From positions 5,651,501 to 5,715,500 of the forward strand of contig WPIO01000020.1 in NCBI GenBank assembly GCA_009760855.2: a stretch of 64,000 nucleotides of DNA, written 5' to 3'. The notes beneath the pieces are model-generated. The model ran no database searches, was not told the DNA's origin, and was given only the letters and a program-made list of their open reading frames with translations. Positions 55,140 to 64,000 of the stretch are shown here, piece by piece (position 1 is the stretch's first letter; the number at the start of each line of letters is the position of its first letter). Origin of the DNA: Cristatella mucedo. Its lineage: Eukaryota > Bryozoa > Phylactolaemata > Cristatellidae. A program made the position numbers and the translations under genes.

Positions 55140-56680
55140 GCGAGACTCCTGGGAAGTACGGAACGGCAGTAATATGTCAACTGATTGCTGTGCCTGCCAC
55201 GCCCTGAAGCTCGCAGTTGAACGGTAAAATTCAAACAAATTTGGCCTTTTAAGCCATTCAAAATGATGTCATATGTTTCATACGAATTTAGCGTGCTGCA
55301 CAAAGCCATTAATATACAGACCAGCTGTTTAAATAGATAACGGAGGTTAAAGAATGGCCATACATGCCCGAGATTTACTGAGGCATTCAGGTCAGACAGC
55401 ATGCATATGGAGCATGAAAGACTTAAACGTTGCCAACATATCATGAGCACATAATTAATCTATTTCAAGATGTAGTACTAATTAGATGTAGTCCATGCAA
55501 GAAATTCCTGCAAATAAAGTTGAGTTCGGTGAGCTGCTCACACTAGCTCGTATGTGCTCGCACACAAGTACACAAATCCATGCAAGTTAAGGAACAATTC
55601 GCCACGGATGAATATCCATCGTTAATATCCGTGTCGGTGGTGGTGGATCAAATAAACTGGGCCTCAAATTCATCAAACTAGGCAAATATTTGGGGGTATT
55701 GGAGTCTCATTAGAATACAAAGGGTCACCTTAATCTTATCTTTTACATCTTTCAATTTCTTGTGCAAGAATTGGATGAGCTTCATGGCTATGGGTGAATT
55801 TCTTGTGCAAGCATCGGCTGAGCTTCATGGCTACGGATTTCTGTTAATCCAACTTAGAGTAGTCGTAAGCATGACTTGAATGACATCAGAGCCCATGCAA
55901 ACGCTTTGATTGCACGATATCATCTTTCCTCATCTGCTATGTCTCTGAAGCTTTAAGCATGCTAATCATTAGCTCTAACGGAGGACACACGAAAGAGTGT
56001 TCACGCGCTACGTTCAGAAATATATTAGCTTTTTTGAAGCGTAACTTATATAATTTGGATGCTCACAAACTAAATGGGAAGCTCAGCAGAAAATAGCTAA
56101 ACCATAAGCATAACAGTAGCCGCATCTCCCGACTAACTCATGAAAACAGTGCTTTCTGTTCCAAAATGCAACTTAGTCTACGTCTGAGCTACAAGGAAAA
56201 GAGCTTCAACGATATTGACGATTACCTCCTGCAATAAATGAGCACGTCAATTTTGAATACTGCTGGTAACTTAATTAAATGAGTTCATCTGAATTCTGTA
56301 GAGAAAAAAGAGATTGCAAGTGGTCATTAACTCGTGGCAGCTGGGTGACGACTAGAGAAAGAGCAATCATACATGCCCGGTAGCTAGTGCAAGACTCTAT
56401 CTTAGTCCTCATGTCCTCTGCAGAAGATTCGGTAGTTTTGCTGGAGACTGCAGCCATAGTCATAATGAAGTTGCGAATAAAATTAAAAGCTTATCTGTGG
56501 ACCTATACCAGGTTAGAATTTAAGCTATTCCAAACTGACTTCTCATTCGATGAGCTCTAGGCCGTATCTAAAAACTCAGTTATACTTGCGGCCTTACTTT
56601 AAAATGTCCTTCACATAACGCTGAAATTTCTTTTTTACCTCTAAAATAGTCACCAATACCTGTAATACTGGCGATAAGTC
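55140..56680. other. No recognisable gene
   Basis: Contains a 43-bp two-copy tandem duplication at 55754-55839 (AATTTCTTGTGCAAG to GCTTCATGGCTA). Otherwise featureless. Confidence 0.5.
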
Positions 56681-56689
56681 TTGCGAGTT

Positions 56690-56865
56690 GTGATGGCGAA
56701 CTAGGTAAGGTGGTTGTTTACACGACCTACGTCCGAGGATGTGGGTTGAAATCCTGCAGTGGGCGATCCTTGAATGCCACTGCAAGCGGTGGTGATAGCA
56801 TTAAAAAGCTCGTCCTTTGCTAAACAAAGAGGCTATTAAATCAGCTAGTATATTATTTATATATG
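56690..56865 (+). mobile_element. tRNA-derived SINE, family 1
   Basis: Plus strand: CTAGGTAAGGTGGTTGTTTA, then the B-box-like GTGGGTTGAAATCCTGC, GGGCGATCCTTGAATGCCAC, GCGGTGGTGATAG and AAAGAGGCTATTAAATCAGC. Collinear with 61.94 kb and with 28.4-28.2 kb on the minus strand. Confidence 0.75.
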
Positions 56866-57005
56866 ATTATAAAAATTCCAAATATTAAAGTTAAAAATAC
56901 CCAACCGGTAAAAGTTTGAAGACCCTGGCGAAAAACAGTAAACAACAGCCTTCAGACTCGTGTTGCCACTCGCATTACAATAAAACTACGGCGATAGAAC
57001 CATAT

Positions 57006-57100
57006 ATAATAATAATAATAATGCATTTGATATAGCAACCTTAGAGAACTCAATCTCTTTCTAGGCACTTTATATTTGATGCAAAGGAAGCATATCTTAC
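57006..57100 (-). mobile_element. L2-like LINE 3' terminus
   Basis: An AAT run at 57006-57020, then AACTCAATCTCTTTCTAGGC and ACTTTATATTTGATGCAAAG. Confidence 0.85.
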
Positions 57101-57104
57101 CCTT

Positions 57105-58170
57105 CAATTCTGTAGAGATGCAATTAAAAGAAAATAGTGTGCTTGATCTTAGTCTACGTGATTGGCATGTGCAATTAGTGGGCTGAGCCCCTGGTGAGTT
57201 TTTCTGCCAGCCGCGTCTACTCCATTGACGCGGGGCCAGCTAATTTGAGCTAGCGATTTCCCTGAGACTTAGCTTTTCCAACTTGACGAGCACGGCTACC
57301 AAGCCGTACAAGCAACTTAATAATGAGGTAGGATGCAAGTAAATTAAAAGTAATCACGCTTTGCGATGAGAAGACTAGCAAGGCCGGAGCAGTGAAATTC
57401 CCGCCGTTGTAGCTGCATAGCATATCTTTTTTTACATGGAGGAGCGCAGTTTCAGTGGAGTGGTAGGGGTGCTGCAAGACCACTCGAAGGCCAAACCAAG
57501 GTCATCGTCATTGTTTCAAGCCTGCTAAGGCTGCGCATTTGCAATGCATTTGCAATATTTACCATAGAAAAAAGCGCATTATAGGTACCGTCAGAATAGA
57601 ACCACGACGATTTGATTGCAAGTGCGTGTTTAGTATTGACAAAATCCTGTACGAACTTTGAATGTAGCGTCTTGCCTGAAGCCTTGGTAAAAAAAGTGTT
57701 TAATTACCTTTAAGAGACAACTCTTGCACAAAAAAAGGCCCAGGATCAACGAATGAGACTGCAAAGTCGGCGCTGCCATTACAAATTAGACAAGTTGAAC
57801 GGCATATGTCCGCCTCACACACCCACGTTCGGGTAAAATCACGACAAAGGCAACTTAAGACACCTGGCGCTTGAAATACGCGTAACGATAGCAATGCAGC
57901 TCTTGAGATTCGGCATGCGTCATTACCAAGAACCCTATATCTAAAGAAGCGCAAATATCAGCATGCATATTAAAGATGACACGGTATGTGGCTGAAAAAA
58001 CTCCTCAAGGCATTATTGCCTCCTGACAGCAAGCGATGCTTGCGTTTCTTGTCCATTGCAGAATTCTCTTCCGAAAACCAAAGCTTTTGCGAAACATTTT
58101 TACGTAAGCTAATAAAGCTAAGACCTGTGTAAAGCTTTTTTGTTTTTTGTTTGGCCAGAATGCGAAAGAA
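57105..58170. other. No recognisable gene
   Basis: Two minus-strand frames of about 80 codons (57250-57483, 57700-57954) lack known motifs. Confidence 0.4.
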
Positions 58171-58173
58171 ATT

Positions 58174-58303
58174 ACGTGCCCGTGGACATCTATTCGCTCA
58201 CCACTTCGGGCTGGCTCCACCGTGCTGGCGGCGGCATTAGATTCGCCGGCAGCACGGTGGAGCCAGCCCGAAGTGGTGAGCGAATAGATGTCCACGGGCA
58301 CGT
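58174..58303. repeat. Near-perfect 60-bp inverted repeat with a 10-bp loop
   Basis: Arms 58174-58233 and 58244-58303 are reverse complements with a single mismatch (58228 against 58249). The loop is GCATTAGATT. The arm sequence is GC-rich (it starts ACGTGCCCGTGGACATCTAT) and resembles nothing else in the window. It could form a strong hairpin in DNA or RNA. Confidence 0.97.
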
Positions 58304-58439
58304 TCGGCGGCAATAACTTGCTTAGTAGTTATGCTCTTAGAACCTACTACCGCTACGTTATCGTCATTCAATGCATTAACAGATTTATCTCTGCAGCTAA
58401 TATTAGTGAATTATTCATTAACAGAAGAAAAGCGCACCG

Positions 58440-59240
58440 GGGCCAACGATGGAGCCGCAAGCGGAGTTTAGCGGTAGCTGCGAGCTGAATATCCGCTCGC
58501 TTGGTACTCCTAGCATTGCCTGGAGCCATACCGCGCGTTCTTCCGTAAAATTTATTTTAAATCTCTCTAACTTAGTAGATATCGGGCTTGCTATAACTCC
58601 GGCGGCTCAACTTAACCCTTGCTTTTGTAATCCTCACTCAACGTGCAATAAACCACCAATAATAAGCGATCTTATTTCTAAAAAAGGCCTTGACCTGCTC
58701 GACTTGACTGAAATTCATCTACAATTAGTAAACTGCCTGACAATTAAAAACGCAACCCCGAATGGTGCATCCTTCTTTCGCACCATTAGATCAATCAGAA
58801 CAGGAAGTGGAGTCGCTCTTATGACGCGCTCGACCTTAAATTTCAAGCCAGTTACAGTAACTCTGGAGTAGTCTTTTGAATCTATTGTGTTTAGTTCACG
58901 CGACAACAAGCTACCGACGGTCACAGTAGTCTATCGCCCACCAAATACCAAGTCCTCCTTAACTCGGATTTCTCTGATCTCATTGCAATTCAGAGTGCTA
59001 GAAATCGATCTTTCCTCGTTATGAAATATTTCAGCATTTATTATGATAACTTATCTGACGCCTTCAGCACTCAATTTGGTGTACTGACTGAATAATTGTC
59101 TCTTACGGCTGATGTGAATAGCCCTACTTACAACAAGGGTAACACACTCGACCAAATTTTCTCATACAGTCGTACTACACCGTGACCAATTATCAACAAA
59201 TTCTGCTCTTCTGACCATGCACAAATCTCATTCAGTTTAC
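58440..59240 (+). mobile_element. L2-like LINE apurinic endonuclease region
   Basis: A plus-strand frame of 140 codons (58449-58871) contains KPPIISDLISKKGLDLLDLT followed by EIHLQ, then SGVALMTRSTLNFKPVTV. These are the N-terminal blocks of the LINE APE-type endonuclease (consensus S-x-N-x-D-x-L-x-L-T-E-T-W and G-G-V-A). After a stop at 58869 the frame resumes with VTVVYRPPNTK and NKGNTLDQIFS-type sequence near 59130. The RT domain is absent. It is the only 5' part of a LINE in the window. Confidence 0.75.
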
Positions 59241-59324
59241 AATCTGTGACCTCATTCTCTTAATAAAAATCAACATTGAATCGCGAAAATTTAAGACTAT
59301 TCACATCGACGCTATTGACAGAAT

Positions 59325-59393
59325 TCAGTGTCAGCACACACAAGCACACAAAGGACGAATCACATGGACCCGCTAAAAGCTGTGGTAAATAGA
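59325..59393 (-). mobile_element. L2-like LINE 3' UTR fragment
   Basis: AGTGTCAGCACACACAAGCA, AAGGACGAATCACATGGACC and CGCTAAAAGCTGTGGTAAAT match the reverse complement of the family 3' UTR. It is cut at its right side by the Tigger-like element. Confidence 0.7.
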
Positions 59394-59395
59394 TA

Positions 59396-60224
59396 TAGTG
59401 GTATCTCGGCCTACGAGTGTATCAACATGCGAGTGTTTCGAGATACGAGCTGTCTCTCCGCCGATGTTTTGCTTTTGAGTTGCGAGCTAAAATTCAGTTT
59501 ACGAGCCACCTTCAGATACTCCACCGCTAGTTGCCGCAGCGAACCTCGCACTGCATGCGGTTACTCAGACCAATAAGGGTAGGTCAGCGAAAGACGTTCC
59601 GTTGCAAGACCCTAGCCTACGATCCGGGTGTGACGCCAAGCGCAGGCCTGTTTGTTCACTCGCAGATAGACTCGAGCTAGCCGTCGTGGTGCTTGGACGC
59701 ACAAGATCGCCAGACTCCGGAGCTAAATCCAATAACGGCAGGAACAGCTAAGTATGTACTATGCTCTATTTAGGCAGTACCATTGTGTGAGAGTTCGTCG
59801 CACAACTGATAACAATAGGCACGTCCGCGTAAAGGCCCAGCCAATAAACTGAAAGCGAGGAAAGGCCGGCGAAAAGGGAAAAAATCGGCGAATAAGATTC
59901 AGATATTCACTTCAGCTATTTCCTTAAACTCCATTAGAGTCTTAAAATCCGTCTGATCTGCAAGTTACACATGTGTATTAGCATTAATAAAACCGTTTAT
60001 TGCCAGACATTCTATAGTATTGTTTTAAAAAAAATATTTGTTATTTATAAGTACATTTTTAATTTAAAAACACGCGACAAAAATCACAGTGCTTTTTGGG
60101 GCTCAGGAGTGGATTAATGGCATTTCAATTCATTTTAATTTGGAAAATAAATTTGACATACGAGTAATTTGAGTTACGAGCTCCGGCATAGAACAAATTA
60201 AACCCGTAAGCCAAAGTACCACTG
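59396..60224. mobile_element. Non-autonomous Tigger/pogo-like DNA transposon
   Basis: An 829-bp element with terminal inverted repeats: left TAGTGGTATCTCGGCCTACG, right (reverse complement) CAGTGGTACTTTGGCTTACG. Similarity extends inward (tacgag/ctcgta blocks). It is flanked by TA at 59394-59395 and 60225-60226, the expected target duplication. There is no transposase frame inside. Confidence 0.8.
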
Positions 60225-60225
60225 T

Positions 60226-60980
60226 ATAGGTAAAAAACCTCCTAGATCATATCGCTTGGACATACTAAGTGTGGCTGATTCTGTTCAATGAATTTCAATA
60301 ATTAAAATTGGCAATATTAGTTGAAGTTGTGTCTACCTGTTTTTATCGTCATCAGCTGAAGTGCCGCCTCCTATTGAATGGCCAAAGGATAGTTGAGGGG
60401 TTGATGCAGCAATCTATTTATGTGCAGCTGTAAAAAGTTGCCGTTGAACTGTTTGGCTCAATTACTATGAGTAAAATATGTCAAAATAATAAAGTAATGC
60501 TGACATTCTCCTGCTGTGCTCCGTAATTATGTGGATTTTATATAAACAGTTAAGGCGATGGCTTTTCCTCAAATACCAACGATACAAAATTTATTCTAAA
60601 TGCCAGTAATCTGGATGTGATACTCTAAAATTACTCATTTTTGATTGAGCACATTGCCATAACCATTAAATCCGCTTAATATTACTTGAGAAATTGTGCT
60701 AAATACGCATACATAATTTATTCGTATTTAAGACTTCGGTATAATTACTTGGATTTTGATCGTCCATCAAGTTAGTCGTCTTTAACTGGCTAACAACATC
60801 GAAGCTCATCTAATCAGTCGCGATCGGCATAGCTGTCACAAAATCCAACTTCTGGCTGAGGTTGCAAGTTTATTAAGAAGCCCCAAATTTACTTCACGGT
60901 CCTCTCTCAGGCTTACAAATTGCTCACGAGGTAGTACTAGCCTGCTTTTACGACTTCCTATTTTCAGTAATGTTCCGCTC
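60226..60980. other. No recognisable feature
   Basis: AT-rich intergenic sequence. Confidence 0.4.
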
Positions 60981-60989
60981 AGAGCCCAC

Positions 60990-61200
60990 TCATCTTCTTG
61001 CCGCCATCTCTTTGGTGCTTAGCCCACTAAATAAAAATGTTTCACAACGCGGCTATCAGTTCGTACGAAACAAAACTGAGGAGTTTAATCCCGGCATTTT
61101 TTGTAAAATATACACCTACGCATCATTTTAAGTCTCGGCTGAAGACATATGTGCACCACTCAGCTTTGCCTTCGCTTCTAGCAATTATAGTTCCTAATAA
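60990..61200 (+). mobile_element. Possible degraded L2-like coding fragment
   Basis: HHFKSRLKTYVHHSALPS on the plus strand parallels the family's C-terminal TTFKRNLKTHLFRTAYSG block. Short and uncertain. Confidence 0.4.
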
Positions 61201-61566
61201 ACAGAGCCGTGAGTTAATTATATTCTTCTTGTCTCCTGAATGGTGGTTTGTGATTTATATTTACCAGATTTAACATGATCACCCAAGCAACCATGTCCTC
61301 AACTAGTTTCTATTTCCTCCCTTTCAGTGGATTTTTTTTACCAGCGTTTTATCGATTTGGTTCTGTTAGATTTCTATACCCTGACCTATTAGTACTATCA
61401 TTTTTGGTTTCTTTTAATGTGTAGTGGTGCAGGTTTTAGCGTTTAAAGATAGCTTACAAGTGACTCTGCTCTCATTGTTGAAAAATTACATCCAGATTAT
61501 TGGTCCAAAAACTACCCGAAATGTTAGAAGTAATTCTCAAAAGGTTTCTGGTACTTAATCTCACGT

Positions 61567-61870
61567 TTAAGATATGACCCAAAACGTTAGGCCATTCTTG
61601 GGCTTGAAATAAACTAATGGTTTTGAGTCGTTTCTCTGGCCGCCAGTCGCTGCAGCAGATTCAATGGGTTTAAATGACAAATACAGCTGAGTATCTTCAG
61701 CATGAACGTGATAGCCTATTCCATGAGCCAGAGTCACTTTTCGCAGAGGTTGAATATAAATGGAGAACAGCAAGGGACCGAGGACGGATCCTTGTGGGAC
61801 TCAATACGTGACGTCTGCAGCTAACAACTTGCTGGTCCACCAGTTGGTGCATACAGCTCATGCAAAAATA
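61567..61870 (-). mobile_element. LINE reverse transcriptase fragment
   Basis: Minus strand: [20 protein letters not shown] followed by [19 protein letters not shown]. This is the RT catalytic block with Y-A-D-D changed to H-A-E-D. It is probably from the ACATT family. Confidence 0.75.
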
Positions 61871-61934
61871 TGCAGCTATGCTTATCAGTAATTAATGTCT
61901 CAGTTGCAAAATCATACTCGCCTGTCTGCAATAG

Positions 61935-62122
61935 CGTGAACCGTGATAGCACACTAGGTAAGATGTTGTCTTTCATGACCTTGGTCCCGAGGTCGTGGGT
62001 TCGAATCCTGCGGTAGGCAATCCTTTATTGCCGCTGCCAGCGGTGGTGATGGTCATATAGGCTCTTCTGTCACTATAAAAAAGAGGCTGTTGAATCAGCT
62101 ATTACTATTATTATTATTATAT
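61935..62122 (+). mobile_element. tRNA-derived SINE, family 1, best copy
   Basis: Plus strand: A-box-like TAGCACACTAGGTAAG, TGACCTTGGTCCCGAGGTCG and the B-box GGGTTCGAATCCTGC. GCCGCTGCCAGCGGTGGTGA and AAAGAGGCTGTTGAATCAGC follow, with a 3' ATT run to 62122. It is not a functional tRNA gene because the head cannot close an acceptor stem with the following sequence. Confidence 0.85.
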
Positions 62123-62149
62123 CTATAAATCAAACGAACAGAACGACTT

Positions 62150-62660
62150 TAAGGTGGTTTTAAAGTGGTCAATCACTATGATATCACTTCATTCGCTGGT
62201 TCCATCATACCTAACGAAACTAATTCCCACGAGGCTCACCGCCCTAAAATCCCTTTTACGACTAAGTTTGGGTTAGCTATACTTTGGATGAGTCTCAAAT
62301 CCTTTGGAGACCACGTCTTTTGTTCGCAGGTTTCAAAAGCCCCATAGCTTTCTCCCGACTGACGTTACGACATCCCCTGAGTCCAGAGTATTTAAAAAGA
62401 GCTGAATATCTATTTTTATATTATTTGCTGGTCTTTGTGGTTCTTACTTTATGTTCTTGTGCTTAGGGACAATGCGCACACATGCTGCTTCAAATTATGA
62501 TTGCGTTTTAACACTGCTCATGTTAGCTCTAGAATTGTATGCTTGCTAACATCTGAATATAACCACTAACCAGTGAATAGTGCTTCAGGTCCAGCAGCAC
62601 CTGTACATTTTCTGGAAAGAGATTATGCTTTCTGGAGATGCTATGCCTATTAGTTATTGA
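62150..62660 (+). mobile_element. L2-like LINE, degraded, plus strand
   Basis: ATGAGTCTCAAATCCTTTGG, AGACCACGTCTTTTGTTCGC and CTCCCGACTGACGTTACGAC match the C-terminal coding block and 3' UTR of the family. The terminus is diverged and no ATT run remains. Confidence 0.65.
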
Positions 62661-62664
62661 TACT

Positions 62665-63375
62665 GTGGTTATCATTTTTAAAAGACCGCTGGACACAATA
62701 AATATGTAATTTTGGGATGCATGTGCAAGTTTCAGTCAGTTTACGGGATCTTGCAATTGCCCGAAAATTTGATAAAGATTTTGCCACCGAAATGTTCCAT
62801 AGTGATAAAACATTTACAAATAGTATGGACTAAAAATAAGGCATCTGATACTCAATAGTAACGAGCAGATTGACTGTTTATTTAAAGACAATTTTCAGAA
62901 TGACGGCCTCATTGAGTTGACACCAACTGAGGCACATTGGTAGTTAAAAAAATCGATACATAGCATGAAGATTCGTCTCGTTTAATATACACATCCTGAA
63001 AACGTGATTCATTCATTTTCAAGATGAAACTCGATACTAAATTAACACGCTCAATGTCAGTTTGGGCAGGATTTTGTAATGATAGTAACTTCAAGCTTTC
63101 TTATACTTTCCAAACTAGTTCATAAGTTTGCACACAAAAACATGGGTATGCGAAAACACGGGCATGCCCAAAAGTCCTAACACACAGGCACTCACACATA
63201 AAAATACAGAAACACGCATTTATTGCCAAAGTAAGAGTCAGTATTCATATTATGAAAATCATAATTATAAGCTACTGCAATATGCGTCCAGATGTTTAGT
63301 TTCAATCTTGCTTAAAGTCATTATAAAATAGTCTATTTTTAGAGGACAATCGTGGTGGCTGTATTGCCATTTTAA
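62665..63375. other. No recognisable feature
   Basis: AT-rich intergenic sequence with short frames only. Confidence 0.4.
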
Positions 63376-63734
63376 TCTGTGAAGGTAACGCGAGCAATGT
63401 CACCATGCACAATATGTTTAGTGGTGATTTGCACAATGTGGGAACACAAACGCCAATTCTTAAGGTCAATTTTTTTGTTCGCTCATCTTTTGGTGTCATC
63501 AAGTCATTGAATGTGAAGAATAGGGCAATGCTTGTGTTCTTGAGACTAGCAAGTAAAAGGTGCAGCTTTTAAAAGAATTGTAGTTAGTTCAAGGCAAGGG
63601 AAACGGTAAACAATCCCAGTCTAAAGTGCAGGTTTCTGGATGTCTAGTCACGTTATGGTATGGTTCTAATTTTTGTGCTCACTCACGAGAATGAGGGAAC
63701 CTAACAGTGAGAGACCACAATATAAATCCTTTTT

Positions 63735-64000
63735 GCTACTTTATGAGCGACATGCACGGTGTCAGCACACATAGGCACATGAAGGACGAATCACAGGGAC
63801 CCACTAAATGCTGTCCTAAATAGGTGTGTTTTAAAGTTCTTTTAAAATGTGGTCCAGTAAGCGGAAGTTCTGACGAAAGTCGGGAGGGAGTTCCATGCTT
63901 TGGGAGCATACGAATTAAATGCACGGTCTCCAAAGGATTTGAGGTTTGTACGAGGTATGTGTAGACTGTTGGATTCCGAAAAGCGGGTGGTACGATGCTT
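63735..64000 (-). mobile_element. L2-like LINE continuing past the window edge
   Basis: CGACATGCACGGTGTCAGCA, AAGGACGAATCACAGGGACC and CACTAAATGCTGTCCTAAAT, then the C-terminal coding block in reverse complement (GCACGGTCTCCAAAGGATTT). The preceding 63380-63720 is a weaker minus-strand match. The 5' part lies outside the window. Confidence 0.9.

Noticed and set aside
61935-62122. A functional tRNA gene
   Set aside because: The A and B boxes are present, but the sequence continues into a SINE body shared with other copies and no closed cloverleaf can be drawn.
1-64000. CRISPR arrays, prokaryotic operons, phage or rRNA genes
   Set aside because: No regularly spaced short repeats, no dense same-strand gene runs with ribosome-binding sites and no rRNA-like sequence. 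The content is typical of an animal nuclear genome.

Overview
The window reads as nuclear DNA of an invertebrate animal. Reasons: low coding density, GC-rich islands in an AT-leaning background, dozens of decayed non-LTR retrotransposons of the L2/CR1 type, tRNA-derived SINEs, a Ty3/gypsy element, a pogo/Tigger-like DNA element, dinucleotide microsatellites, and a recognisable animal gene exon (EEF1AKMT1-like). There is no operon structure, prokaryotic gene, CRISPR array or rRNA. The phylum cannot be fixed from sequence alone.

Layout. 0-9.4 kb: repeats plus one host exon (6426-6554, minus). 9.4-16 kb: a set of CpG-rich islands holding receptor-like gene A (13997-15397, minus). 16-31 kb: repeat-rich, gene-poor DNA. 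31.2-48.6 kb: a large imperfect palindrome centred near 39.75 kb. Its outer arms carry two near-identical divergent genes, B (31239-32537, minus) and C (47336-48643, plus). Its inner arms carry mirrored L2 elements and mirrored TG/CA tracts. The right arm also contains a broken Ty3/gypsy element that is itself split by a LINE. 48.7-64 kb: LINE fragments, SINEs, a 60-bp near-perfect hairpin, a Tigger-like MITE, and no recognised host gene.

The most interesting content is the A/B/C family. All three are intronless open reading frames for single-pass type I membrane proteins. Each has a signal peptide, two tandem CUB-like modules with ten ectodomain cysteines conserved in all three, one transmembrane helix and a short cytoplasmic tail. 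The tails are unrelated. B ends in a textbook ITAM (YxxL, seven residues, YxxL). C has lost or never had it. A has a polybasic, proline-rich tail without tyrosine. This pattern, a shared ectodomain with divergent signalling tails and recent inverted duplication, resembles paired immune-type receptors. That functional reading is inference.

Two LINE families dominate. One has an (ATT)n 3' tail and the other an (ACATT)n tail. A tRNA-derived SINE carries a 3' end matching the first LINE, as expected for a SINE/LINE partnership.
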